This document shows, piece after piece, positions 25,682 through 34,535 of a stretch of DNA of 64,000 bases. This stretch comes from Polyangiaceae bacterium (GTDB lineage Bacteria; Myxococcota_A; Polyangia; Polyangiales; Polyangiaceae): the NCBI GenBank assembly GCA_020633205.1, contig JACKEB010000012.1, positions 62,001 through 126,000 of the forward strand, written 5' to 3'. Numbering within the stretch: position 1 is the stretch's first letter; each line of letters begins with the position of its first letter. The position numbers were made by a program, and so were the translations under genes. The notes beneath the pieces are model-generated. The model saw only the letters and a list, made by a program, of their open reading frames with translations, searched no databases and had not been told where the DNA came from.

Positions 25682-27289
25682 TCACGCGCGCAGGCGATAG
25701 CGCTGGATCTTACCCGTCGCCGTCTTCGGTAGCTCCTCGAGGAACTCGATCCAGCGGGGGTACTTGTAGGGCGCGAGCTTCTGTTTGACGAACGCCTTGA
25801 GCTCCGCCTCGAGCGCTTCTGTTGGGGTCTGTCCGGGCTTGAGCACCACGAAGGCTTTCGGCTTGGTCAGGCCTGCAGCGTCCTCGTGGCCTACCACGGC
25901 TGCCTCGAGCACCGACGAATGCTCGCCGAGCGCGGACTCCACCTCGAACGGCGAGACCCAGATCCCGCCGACCTTCAGCATGTCGTCGGCGCGACCAGAG
26001 TAAACGTAGTAGCCGTCCTCGTCGCACACGTAGCGATCTCCGGTGCGCGTCCAGGGGCCGTGAAAGGTCGCGAGGGACTTCTCCCGGTTGTTCCAGTAGA
26101 AGGCAGCTGCGCTCGGTCCGCTGACCCAGAGCGAGCCTTCTTCTCCGCGAGGAACCGGCTCGCCATCGTCACCGACCAGCTTCAGCTGATAGCCCGGTAC
26201 TGGGTGGCCGGAGCTGCCGTAACGAATGTCATCGTGGCGGTTCGAGATGAAGATGTGCAGCATCTCGGTCGAACCGATGCCGTCCAGGATGTGACTTCCA
26301 AAGCGTGTGCTCCACGCCTCGCCCACGTGTCGGGGCAACGCTTCTCCGGCGGAGGTGCTGATGCGCAGCTTGGGTGAAACGCCGGTCTCGAGCTCCGGGC
26401 TCGCGAGCAGGGAGGCAAACAGCGTGGGCACACCGCAGAAGATGCTGGGCTGGTACTCTCGCATCACTCGCGCCACCTCAGCGGGCGTCGGCCGCCCCGC
26501 GGATAGCACGGCGCTCGCGCCCACACTCAGCGGGAAGGTGAGGGAGTTGCCGAGACCGTAGGCAAAGAAGAGCTTTGCCGCGGAGTAGACCACATCATCC
26601 GCGCGGATCTGCAGCACGCCTTGGGCGTAGAGCACCGCGGTCTGCATCAAGTGTGAGTGCAAGTGCACGGTGCCCTTGGGGGCGCCGGTAGAACCGGATG
26701 AATAGAGCCAGAACGCGACGTCGTCCGGTGTGGTGCTCGTGGGGGAGAGGTGCGGTGATGCCGCGGCGAGCACCTCCGCCAAGGAAACATATTCCGCGCG
26801 TGCTTTCCAGTCGTCGCTCTCGCCGAGAGGTGAGTCAGCGACCAACACCCGCGGCTTCTCTGGGAGTTCAGCAAGAGCGGCCTCGAGCTTTGGCAGCAGT
26901 GCATCGCTGACGATGACCAGCGCGGCGCGGCTATCGCTCAGCATGTAGGCGTAGTCCTTGGGGGTCAGCAGCGTATTCAGCAGGACGGGGACCACACCTG
27001 CTCTGAGCGAACCGAGGAATGCCGCGGGGAAATCAACCGTATCGAGCAACAGCAGCGCGATGCGCTGCTCACGCTCTACGCCGAGGGAGCTCAACGCGTT
27101 GCCCATGCGCGCCGCGCGCTCCGCGAGGTCGGCGTAGGTGTGGCGACCGCTGGCGTCGTAATATGCCACGCGGTCGCCTTGGCCGGCCTCGAGGTGGCGG
27201 TCCACCAGGTCAGCGGCGGCGTTGTAACAGCGGGGGAAGCTGACTCGCGGCGGGCTACCAGCGTGCGTTTCCGAGCGGTGGTCGGGCAT
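25682..27289 (-). CDS. Benzoate-CoA ligase family protein
   Basis: 535 residues, typical for the family. AMP-binding motif YSSGSTGAPKGTVHLH (about 178-193), adenylate motif DGIGSTEMLHIF (about 313-324), TGDRYVCDEDGYYVYSGRADDMLKVGG near 415-441, and the catalytic Lys in PKTATGKIQRYRLR at the C-terminus. The sequence EMLHIFISNR is characteristic of benzoate/hydroxybenzoate-CoA ligases. It should activate an aromatic acid to its CoA thioester using ATP. It is divergent from the metallophosphoesterase operon; a second acyl-CoA synthetase of the feruloyl type is encoded at 30.8 kb. Confidence 0.9.
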   Translation of the reverse strand: MPDHRSETHAGSPPRVSFPRCYNAAADLVDRHLEAGQGDRVAYYDASGRHTYADLAERAARMGNALSSLGVEREQRIALLLLDTVDFPAAFLGSLRAGVVPVLLNTLLTPKDYAYMLSDSRAALVIVSDALLPKLEAALAELPEKPRVLVADSPLGESDDWKARAEYVSLAEVLAAASPHLSPTSTTPDDVAFWLYSSGSTGAPKGTVHLHSHLMQTAVLYAQGVLQIRADDVVYSAAKLFFAYGLGNSLTFPLSVGASAVLSAGRPTPAEVARVMREYQPSIFCGVPTLFASLLASPELETGVSPKLRISTSAGEALPRHVGEAWSTRFGSHILDGIGSTEMLHIFISNRHDDIRYGSSGHPVPGYQLKLVGDDGEPVPRGEEGSLWVSGPSAAAFYWNNREKSLATFHGPWTRTGDRYVCDEDGYYVYSGRADDMLKVGGIWVSPFEVESALGEHSSVLEAAVVGHEDAAGLTKPKAFVVLKPGQTPTEALEAELKAFVKQKLAPYKYPRWIEFLEELPKTATGKIQRYRLRA

Positions 27290-27373
27290 GGACGGAGTGT
27301 ACCCGCTGGGTTGCGGCCCTTGGCAGCGTTCCTCACCCCCAAAAAAGCTGTCGCGCGTGCTAAGTCAGGCTTG

Positions 27374-28288
27374 ATGCGTCGCGTCGCTCACGTCTCAGAT
27401 CTCCACGTGCTCTCGCCGTTTGGCGCGGAATGGCGGCGAGCCGTGTTCAACAAGCGCATCACCGGCTACGCGAACGTCTTGATGCGCCGTGGTCGCGTGT
27501 TCCGGCCTCACTACCTGGAGAAGGTGCTGACTCACGCCGCGAAGGTCGCGGACCACGTCGTGGTGACCGGTGACATCACGAACCTGGCTCTCGAGAGCGA
27601 GTACGCCGAAGCGCGCCGGCTACTCGAGCGAGTTGCCGAGACCACCGAGGTGACTGTTGCCCCGGGGAACCATGACATCTACCTGCCCGAGGTCGGGCGC
27701 GAGCGCCACTTCGAGGAGCACTTTGGCGGCTTCCTGCAGAGCGACTTGCCGGAGCTTGCGGTGCGGGTCCCGGCGGGGCACTTCCCGTGCGTCAAGCTGC
27801 GTGGCCCGGTCGCGCTGATCGCGCTCTCGAGTGCGGTGCCGCGACCGCCGTTCGTCGCGAGCGGCATCGTCGGCCGTAGTCAGCGGGAGGCGCTCAGGCG
27901 CACCCTGGAGCACCCCGAAGTGAAGCGCCGTACCCCTTGGATCTTGGTGCATCACGATCCGCTGGATGGGCCCATGAGCCTCGACCAGCTGATGAGCGGC
28001 TTCGTTGACGCGCAGGCGCTGCGCTCGGAGCTGGCTGAGCTCGAACGAGGCGCAGTGCTGTTTGGCCACCTGCACATACGCTCCCAGCGCCGCTTCCATA
28101 CGCCAGCGGGCGCCATCGAAGTGCTCGGAGCGAGCGGTGGCAGCCTCGACCATGCAGACGATCGCATTCGTGCCGGGGTCAATCTGTATCACCTCGCTGA
28201 GGACGGATCTCTGGAGCGCGCCGAGGCCTGGGTGATCCATGCGGAAACGCTGGAGCTCGAACAGAAAGCGCTAGGCGGCGCGCCATGA
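27374..28288 (+). CDS. Calcineurin-like metallophosphoesterase
   Basis: 304 residues from the ATG at 27374. All five metal motifs are visible: DLH (about 8-10), GDITN (about 62-66), GNHD (about 99-102), the HHDP histidine (about 195) and GHLH (about 235). Such enzymes hydrolyse phosphodiesters or phosphomonoesters, usually cytoplasmic. Its TGA overlaps the ATG of the next gene (ATGA at 28285), so it is coupled to the Usp-like/PLD protein. The promoter region upstream carries a copy of the CCTCACCCCCAA motif at 27331. Confidence 0.9.
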   Translation: MRRVAHVSDLHVLSPFGAEWRRAVFNKRITGYANVLMRRGRVFRPHYLEKVLTHAAKVADHVVVTGDITNLALESEYAEARRLLERVAETTEVTVAPGNHDIYLPEVGRERHFEEHFGGFLQSDLPELAVRVPAGHFPCVKLRGPVALIALSSAVPRPPFVASGIVGRSQREALRRTLEHPEVKRRTPWILVHHDPLDGPMSLDQLMSGFVDAQALRSELAELERGAVLFGHLHIRSQRRFHTPAGAIEVLGASGGSLDHADDRIRAGVNLYHLAEDGSLERAEAWVIHAETLELEQKALGGAP

Positions 28289-30807
28289 ACTATCGCCGGG
28301 TGTTGGTGTTGGTCGACCTCACCGCGCACCCTGCGCCGACGTTCGACGCGCTCGCTAGCCTGGGGAGCGACATCGAGAGCCTGCTCCTGGTCTTCAAGGG
28401 TGAGCTGGAGAGTCTCGAAGCCGTTGGAGAGTGGCACGACCGCGCAGCGAAGCTGGCGGCTGAGGTCACCCTGCACCGCACGCGAGAGCTCGAAGGCGCT
28501 TCACTCTTCGAGCTCGCACAAGCTAGCCGCGTCGATTTGCTGGTCGCGGGCGCGCTCTCCTTCGAGAGCGCGCGCTTGCTTTCGGAGACGGGCAAGCAGC
28601 TCGATGTGGCGGTGCTTTGGCCGAGTGAAGCGGGAGCACGAGACTGCGTGCGTCACGCCTTCTGCATCGCGATCGGTGAGCGAACGCGTTTCGCGCTGAT
28701 GCGTTTCCTTAGGGAACATGCGGACGCGTCGCTCCAGGTGTCCGTCGCTGGTCCCCCGGCAAGCACGTCGGCCGACCTGACCGACGTGCTTCGGGCGAGC
28801 GGTGTGGAGGCGCACGTGGAGCTCATCCCGCGCAGAAAGTCGGTGAGCGCAGCCCTCGAGGCAGCGCGGGGCGGGGAATCCGTCGACTTGATCGTCCTCG
28901 CTCGGCTGCCGGCGTTGATGCTCGTCAGCTATTCGTGGCCAGCACCCGTACTGCTCGTGCCCGCAGCCAGTGTCGATCCGCCGGGACATCGCTTGCTCGA
29001 CGTCACCGACGTGGTGGAGATGGACGGCGTCTTGGACGCACGCATCGAAGAAGTGCTCGTCGGCGATGTGCTGAGCACGTTGGTAGAGCGCCAGGTGGCG
29101 TTCGCCGCCCGGGGCGAAGCGAAGGTGGTGCGCAGTACCAGCGCCGACGGCGAGGTCCGCCTGCCTGCGGCGTTCGAACACGCCACCCAGGTGACCGCCT
29201 GGGTCGATGATCAAGGGCCGCCAGACGTGCTCGCTGCGGCGGATCAGCGTTTCCGCGTGATCCGACCCGATGCCACGCGCTGGACGCTATTTGACGCTGA
29301 ACTCCCGAGCGAGCGCCTCGCGGAGGTGCCGACCCCAGGCACTTCACCGCTCGCGGTGCGGCTCCGACCGACGCGCCGGGCTAGCCACATCCGTGAGCGC
29401 TTGAGGGCAGCGGGTATCGACGCGCCGGTGGTCGATGCCCGGGCGGTGCTCGACGAAGGCCCGGCTTATGACGTCGGCGAGGCGAACGACCCGGTGCGCC
29501 TCCAGCGCGTTGCCGCGCGGATGAAGTCTGCGGGCTATCGAGTCGCGCTGTTCGGAGCAAAAGGTGCTCCGCCTGGGCACGCCCTGCATGCCGAGTTGAT
29601 ACAGGGAAACCGAGTCGAGCTGGAATTCGACAATGCTATGGCCCGGCGCTGGCTGGTGGAGGGCATTGAGCGAGCGGAACGCTCCGTGAACTTGCAGACG
29701 TACATCGTGGCCGACGACTACGTGGGGCAAGCGGTAGAGCAGGCACTCGTGGCAGCTGGTGAGCGCGGTGTGCGTGTGCGGGTGCTCGTCGACTCACTGC
29801 ATGGGCTGCACGGCTCGTTTGGGGTGGAGAACACGCTGCTGACGCGGCTCGCAAACCATCAAGGCATTTCGCTCCGTGTGTCGCGGCCGGTGCCCAGCAT
29901 GCCGTCCATGGCCGACTTGAAATGTCGGGACCACCGTAAGCTCGTGATCCTCGACGGACGCGTCGCGCTGATTGGAGGGCGGAATCTCGCCCATGAGTAC
30001 TACACCGGGTTCGACGAAATCGAGATTGGTCCGAGTACCTCATGGCGGCTATTGCCCTGGCTGGACGCTGGCGCGCGGGTTCAAGGGCCTGCAGTCCAGG
30101 CCATTGAGGACTCCTTCGTTTCCGCGTGGGTCCGCGCCGGTGGAAGCGGCTTTGTCACGCAGCCGCCAGACCCCGTAGGTGACACAGCGCTGCGTGTCGT
30201 GGTGCATCGCGGCTTGGAAGACGCGCACACGCTGGACGCTTACATCGAGCTGATCCGCTCGGCGCGCTCCCACATCTATCTGGTCAATGGCTTCCCGTTG
30301 CTGCTCGAGTTGCAGCACGTGCTGTTGAGGGCTCTACAGCGCGGCGTGCGGGTCTGCGTGTTGAGCGGTCACCCAAAGCCGATGTATGACGGCAAGCCGT
30401 TCCCGGGGCCGTGGGAGGCGGCTCGCAACACGGCCACGGAAGTCGCCCATTCCCGCCTCGACCCATTGGTTCGGGCAGGGGGGGAGGTGCACTACTGCGC
30501 CAAGCGGGGCGTGCCGGGGTGGGACGCAACGCTCGGTGTCGTGTTGCCGCACGTCCACGCAAAGGTGCTGAGCGTCGATGGAGCGCGCTGCGTGGTCGGT
30601 AGCGCGAACTTCGACGTCACGGCGTCGTACTGGGAGAGCGAGCTGATGGTGATCGTCGAAGACCAAGCGCTCGCTAGCGACTACGAGGGCGCTATCCAGG
30701 CGCTATGTGATGAGGGCGTGCGGGTCAACGCGCGGGACTTGAGTTGGTCCGGGCGCGCTGAGCGTCGCCGCTGGATGCGCCGCTGGCCGGCGATGCTGCT
30801 GCCTTGA
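28285..30807 (+). CDS. Usp-like domains fused to cardiolipin synthase-type PLD
   Basis: 840 residues. Residues 1-235 read as two universal-stress-protein-like units: VDLLVAGALS closes the first, and VDLIVLARLP plus SYSWPAPVLLVP (about 205-233) is the characteristic end of the second. A middle region (240-440) is unassigned. Residues 440-840 form a phospholipase D pair with two HKD motifs: DHRKLVILDGRVALIGGRN (about 548-566) and VHAKVLSVDGARCVVGSANFD (about 754-774). This fits a cardiolipin synthase-like transphosphatidylase, without the N-terminal membrane helices of ClsA. It overlaps the metallophosphoesterase by ATGA. The fusion is unusual. Confidence 0.85.
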   Translation: MNYRRVLVLVDLTAHPAPTFDALASLGSDIESLLLVFKGELESLEAVGEWHDRAAKLAAEVTLHRTRELEGASLFELAQASRVDLLVAGALSFESARLLSETGKQLDVAVLWPSEAGARDCVRHAFCIAIGERTRFALMRFLREHADASLQVSVAGPPASTSADLTDVLRASGVEAHVELIPRRKSVSAALEAARGGESVDLIVLARLPALMLVSYSWPAPVLLVPAASVDPPGHRLLDVTDVVEMDGVLDARIEEVLVGDVLSTLVERQVAFAARGEAKVVRSTSADGEVRLPAAFEHATQVTAWVDDQGPPDVLAAADQRFRVIRPDATRWTLFDAELPSERLAEVPTPGTSPLAVRLRPTRRASHIRERLRAAGIDAPVVDARAVLDEGPAYDVGEANDPVRLQRVAARMKSAGYRVALFGAKGAPPGHALHAELIQGNRVELEFDNAMARRWLVEGIERAERSVNLQTYIVADDYVGQAVEQALVAAGERGVRVRVLVDSLHGLHGSFGVENTLLTRLANHQGISLRVSRPVPSMPSMADLKCRDHRKLVILDGRVALIGGRNLAHEYYTGFDEIEIGPSTSWRLLPWLDAGARVQGPAVQAIEDSFVSAWVRAGGSGFVTQPPDPVGDTALRVVVHRGLEDAHTLDAYIELIRSARSHIYLVNGFPLLLELQHVLLRALQRGVRVCVLSGHPKPMYDGKPFPGPWEAARNTATEVAHSRLDPLVRAGGEVHYCAKRGVPGWDATLGVVLPHVHAKVLSVDGARCVVGSANFDVTASYWESELMVIVEDQALASDYEGAIQALCDEGVRVNARDLSWSGRAERRRWMRRWPAMLLP

Positions 30808-30817
30808 CGCGCCGGGA

Positions 30818-32617
30818 GTGAGCAGTTCTAACGGCTGCATGGGGCTGGAACTCGCGCAGGTGGCGGTGAACTGGGAACGGCGCGATGGCGCAACCTACTT
30901 GCGCTCGGGGCATGCGCTCGAGGCGCCTCCAGAGACACTTGGCTCGCTGCTGCGGAGCGCGACGGAACGCGCTCCGTCGCGCGTGTTTCTGGCGGAGCGT
31001 GCAGGGGACGGGCTCCGGGAAGTGAGCTACGCCGAAGCGTTGCGCGCGGCCGAGGGCATTGGCTCGATGTTGGCTGAAGGCGACGCCGCGCCGGTCTTGG
31101 TGCTCAGCGGAAACAGCGTGGACCACGCGCTCTTGATGCTGGGGGGCTTTCTCTCCGGGACTCCCATCGCGCCGGTGTCGGTGGCTTACTCCACGCTGAG
31201 CCAAGACTTCGGCAAGCTGCGCCACATCGTGCAAAAGCTCAGGCCAACGCGCGTCTTCGTGGACCGTAGAGGACCGTACGAGCGCGCGCTGTCCAGCGAG
31301 ATCTTGAGCGGGTTGGAGGTGCTCACGAGTGACGAGCTTCGGGGCGCTATGGCCCGTGAAGCGAGCCCTGCACTCGCCGCACGTGAGGCCCACGTCGGCG
31401 CCTCCAGCGTGGCCAAGGTGCTCTTCACTTCGGGTTCCACGGGGATACCGAAGGGTGTGCCCAACACCCATGGAATGCTGAGCGCAAACCAACAAATGAT
31501 CGCACAGCTGTGGCCGTTCTTGGCGGATGAGCCGCCGGTGTTGGTGGATTGGTTACCCTGGAGCCATACCTTCGGTGGCAACCACAACTTCAATCTGGTG
31601 CTCCGGCACGCCGGTACGTTGTTGATCGACGAAGGCAAGCCACGCCCGGATTTGCTCGCCGCCACGTTGCGCAACCTGAAAGCCGTGGCGCCGTCGCTCT
31701 ACTTCAATGTCCCCGCCGGATATGCGGCTCTGGTTCCTCAACTCGAACGGGACGAAGCGCTCAGCAACGCCTTCTTCTCCAAGCTCCGTGTGCTGTTCTA
31801 CGCTGCTGCGGCTCTACCTGAAGATCTATGGCGGCGTCTGTCCACCTTGGCGAAGCAGGCTGGCAACGCTGAGCTGTTCATGACCACGGCGTGGGGCTCG
31901 ACTGAGACGTCACCCCTCGCCACGTCGGCGCACTTCTCCCTCGAGCGGGCTGGAAATATCGGCGTACCAGCCCCCGGGGTGGAGCTCAAATTGGTTCCAC
32001 AAGGAGACAAGCTCGAGGTTCGAGTCAAGGGGCCGAGCGTGATGAGCGGGTACCTGGAGGAGCCGGAGCTCACCCGGGCTGCCTTCGATGAAGAAGGCTT
32101 CTACCGCATCGGCGACGCGGTGCGCTTGGTGGACCCGGAGCACCCGGAGCGTGGCTTGTTGTTCGATGGTCGAGTCGCTGAAGACTTCAAGCTTGGGACC
32201 GGGACTTGGGTGAGCGTCGGCGCGTTGCGAACTGGCTTGCTCGCCGCAACCTCCCCGGTGCTTCAAGACGTCGTGGTCGCCGGACATGATGGCGAGTTCA
32301 TCGGCGTGCTGGCGTGGCTGAACCCGGGTGGCTGCGTGGCGCTCACCGAGCAGGAGCTGCCGATGGCGGAGCTGGCGACGCATCCCGCAGTACAGGAACA
32401 CCTCCAGCGCAGCGTCGAACGTTGGAACGCGGAGCACCCCGCGAACTCCATGCGGATCGCGCGGGTGCTGCTACTCGCGGACCCGCCGAACATCGACGCC
32501 GGAGAGATCACCGACAAGGGCTACATCAACCAGCGCGCGACTCTGGATGCTCGCAGAGAAGCGGTGGCCCAGTTGCTGAGTCCGGAGCCTCCGCCGGAAG
32601 TCCTTTCGTTTGGCTGA
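30818..32617 (+). CDS. AMP-binding enzyme, feruloyl-CoA synthetase type
   Basis: 599 residues. The AMP-binding motif FTSGSTGIPKGVPNTHGML (about 205-223) is followed by VDWLPWSHTFGGNHNFN, a hallmark of feruloyl-CoA synthetases. TTAWGSTETSPLA (about 350-362), KLGTGTWVSVGALR and IARVLLLADPPNIDAGEITDKGYINQ near the end complete the pattern. The expected reaction is ATP-dependent activation of a hydroxycinnamic acid. The start is a GTG at 30818, 11 nt after the PLD stop; an ATG at 30839 is possible. It continues the plus-strand run and is followed by a lipoprotein gene. Confidence 0.87.
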   Translation: MSSSNGCMGLELAQVAVNWERRDGATYLRSGHALEAPPETLGSLLRSATERAPSRVFLAERAGDGLREVSYAEALRAAEGIGSMLAEGDAAPVLVLSGNSVDHALLMLGGFLSGTPIAPVSVAYSTLSQDFGKLRHIVQKLRPTRVFVDRRGPYERALSSEILSGLEVLTSDELRGAMAREASPALAAREAHVGASSVAKVLFTSGSTGIPKGVPNTHGMLSANQQMIAQLWPFLADEPPVLVDWLPWSHTFGGNHNFNLVLRHAGTLLIDEGKPRPDLLAATLRNLKAVAPSLYFNVPAGYAALVPQLERDEALSNAFFSKLRVLFYAAAALPEDLWRRLSTLAKQAGNAELFMTTAWGSTETSPLATSAHFSLERAGNIGVPAPGVELKLVPQGDKLEVRVKGPSVMSGYLEEPELTRAAFDEEGFYRIGDAVRLVDPEHPERGLLFDGRVAEDFKLGTGTWVSVGALRTGLLAATSPVLQDVVVAGHDGEFIGVLAWLNPGGCVALTEQELPMAELATHPAVQEHLQRSVERWNAEHPANSMRIARVLLLADPPNIDAGEITDKGYINQRATLDARREAVAQLLSPEPPPEVLSFG

Positions 32618-32657
32618 TCGGGAACGCAAGTTGGCGCATCGGCGTTTGCGAGGGGTG

Positions 32658-33479
32658 ATGGTTCGAGGGCGAGTGCGCTTGGGGTTGTTCGGTTGCTTTT
32701 GGCTCCTGGCAGGCTGTCAGACTCCGTCAGCCCAAACGAGCCCGTCCGCAGCGCCGGTTCCTAGCGCCCCGCGACTGACTGGCCTCGCGCCGGCCGAAAC
32801 CGGATATGATTGCATATCCGTCAGGAAACAAATGAGCTGGGAGGGGCTTGAGCTGGAGCATGTGTGCGACGCCAAGGGCGCGCCGGTGGTGCGCTTCACG
32901 CGCCGCGGGAAGCGCTTGCTGGAGGTCGACGCAGAGCACGTGGTTCGCTTGCAGCCAGTCGAGCTCGACGGCCAGGCGCCTCGCGAGCTCTGGCTGGCGA
33001 CGTCCGCCGGTGCTCACGGTAACCGCCAGGACCTCTTCTACACTCTCGCCGAAGGCAAGCCTCGGCAGGTCCTGGAGGTCTCTACCGATGAGGGCAACCT
33101 CGAGGTGAAAGACCTCGACGGTGACGGCCGCCCAGAAATCAGCGGCTTCGTCAGCGAGTACTTTGATGCGCTCGCCTGGGATTTCGAGCGCCCGCTGGTG
33201 CTCGCGCTCCAGGGCAAGCGCTGGCGGGACGTGACGTCTCAGTATCCGGAGCGGTTCCGTGAGGCAATTGCTGAGTGGAAGCTTGCCGTGTCCAGGTCGA
33301 CTGACTGTGATGCCGCTCAGGCGCTCAACATCTACGGGCTGAGTCTGCTAAGCGGCGCAGAACGAGCGGGCGCGAGCTACGTCGCGCAAGAGTGTCCCTA
33401 CGTTGAAGCGTGGTTCACCGAGAATCGCAGGAAGATCCGCCACCACGTGCGGCACACGCACTTCTCTCAGCCACGTTGA
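32658..33479 (+). CDS. Lipoprotein, function unknown
   Basis: 273 residues from the ATG at 32658 with AGGGG upstream. Lipobox LLAGC (Cys about 19) is followed by a Ser/Pro/Ala linker. The body contains DLDGDGRPEI (about residues 152-161), the calcium-binding loop of FG-GAP/VCBS repeats, and the end is Arg/His-rich (RRKIRHHVRHTH). It may be a surface-exposed anchor for a single domain. A longer reading from 32610 overlaps the previous gene and has no ribosome site. Its last 13 bases overlap the convergent membrane-protein gene. Confidence 0.75.
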   Translation: MVRGRVRLGLFGCFWLLAGCQTPSAQTSPSAAPVPSAPRLTGLAPAETGYDCISVRKQMSWEGLELEHVCDAKGAPVVRFTRRGKRLLEVDAEHVVRLQPVELDGQAPRELWLATSAGAHGNRQDLFYTLAEGKPRQVLEVSTDEGNLEVKDLDGDGRPEISGFVSEYFDALAWDFERPLVLALQGKRWRDVTSQYPERFREAIAEWKLAVSRSTDCDAAQALNIYGLSLLSGAERAGASYVAQECPYVEAWFTENRRKIRHHVRHTHFSQPR

Positions 33480-33871
33480 GAGGATGTCGCTTCCGGGCGC
33501 ACCACGCGAAACTCGACCAGGCCCAGCCCTGCGACGAAGGCGCCTTCGAAGATCAAGTGTGCGATGCCCCACACGGTCACCGTCGCCCAGTTGCCGAGGA
33601 GCAAACCGACACACACAAAACCCCAGGCCACGTTCGCAAAGACGAGCAGATCAACCGCCAGGCGGGGTAGTTGACTGACCCGAGATACACGCAGGGCGAG
33701 GCTCCCCGAGTAGCTGGCGTAGCCGAGATTGGCGGCCGCCATCAGCCACAGTGTTGCCGAGGGGAGTTGGTGAAGTTCTACCAGCCACCCATGTAGCAAC
33801 AACATCAGGACGCCCGCTGTCGCGCCCGCCCCGGAGTCGAACCACAGTAACCGTCTTGCCCGCCGCCCCAT
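33467..33871 (-). CDS. Small integral membrane protein, function unknown
   Basis: 134 residues with four predicted membrane segments: AGATAGVLMLLLHGWLV, ATLWLMAAANLGYASY, LAVDLLVFANVAWGFVCVGLL and TVTVWGIAHLIFEGAFVAG. There is a basic start MGRRARRLLW and a short hydrophilic tail. I do not recognise a named family. Convergent with, and overlapping, the lipoprotein at 32.7 kb. Two-helix pairs of this kind occur in many small transporters and stress proteins. Confidence 0.68.
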   Translation of the reverse strand: MGRRARRLLWFDSGAGATAGVLMLLLHGWLVELHQLPSATLWLMAAANLGYASYSGSLALRVSRVSQLPRLAVDLLVFANVAWGFVCVGLLLGNWATVTVWGIAHLIFEGAFVAGLGLVEFRVVRPEATSSQRG

Positions 33872-34037
33872 GGTTTGCTTCTGCCGCCAAGTGGCAGCCG
33901 ACGCAATCGCTCAGGGTGCGGTGTGTTGACTCAACTTGTGCGGTTATTGGCGCATGCACGCTTGCGGCGCGTTCCGCCGGTTGCCGTCGCTGCTCGGTCG
34001 TGTCCCTCTCCCCCAACCAAGAAAGGGGGCAACTGTT

Positions 34038-34517
34038 ATGAAGCCGGTGATCAATCTCGATGAAGTGGAGCTCGAAGCCGTGGAGCCCACGGGGGACTTT
34101 GCGCAGTCTTACGGCCTAGTGAGCGAGCGCATCGGCGCAAAGAAGCTCGGCTACAACTTGACCGTGGTGCCGCCGGGCAAGCGCGCCTGCCCCTTTCACA
34201 ATCACCACGTCAACGAGGAGATGTTTCTGATCCTCGAAGGCGAGGGGACGCTGCGTTTCGGCGACCAGGAGTACCCCCTCAAGGCCCACGACATCATTGC
34301 GTGTCCTCCCGGAAAGCGCGACGTGGCTCACCAGATCATCAACAGCGGGAGCGCGCCCTTGCGCTACCTCTCGCTGAGCACGATGGACCGCACGGAAGTC
34401 TGCGAGTATCCCGACTCGGACAAGGTCGGAGTCTTCGTGGGTGAGTGGGGCAACATGGCCCTGCGCAAGCTGTTCAAGGCGAGCCAAGACGTCGACTACA
34501 ACGACGGCGAGGTGTGA
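34038..34517 (+). CDS. Cupin-domain protein
   Basis: 159 residues from the ATG at 34038 (AAAGGGGG upstream). Cupin motif 1 is ACPFHNHHVNEEMFLILEGEG (about residues 51-71, metal ligands His-His-Glu) and motif 2 is CPPGKRDVAHQIINSG, with the last His. The fold is a single beta-barrel with one metal, as in the sugar-isomerase or dioxygenase-type cupins. The tail VGEWGNMALRKLFKASQDVDYNDGE matches a common group of uncharacterised cupins. It is alone in its orientation here. Confidence 0.87.
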   Translation: MKPVINLDEVELEAVEPTGDFAQSYGLVSERIGAKKLGYNLTVVPPGKRACPFHNHHVNEEMFLILEGEGTLRFGDQEYPLKAHDIIACPPGKRDVAHQIINSGSAPLRYLSLSTMDRTEVCEYPDSDKVGVFVGEWGNMALRKLFKASQDVDYNDGEV

Positions 34518-34535
34518 CCGGCGTCCTGAAGCGCT

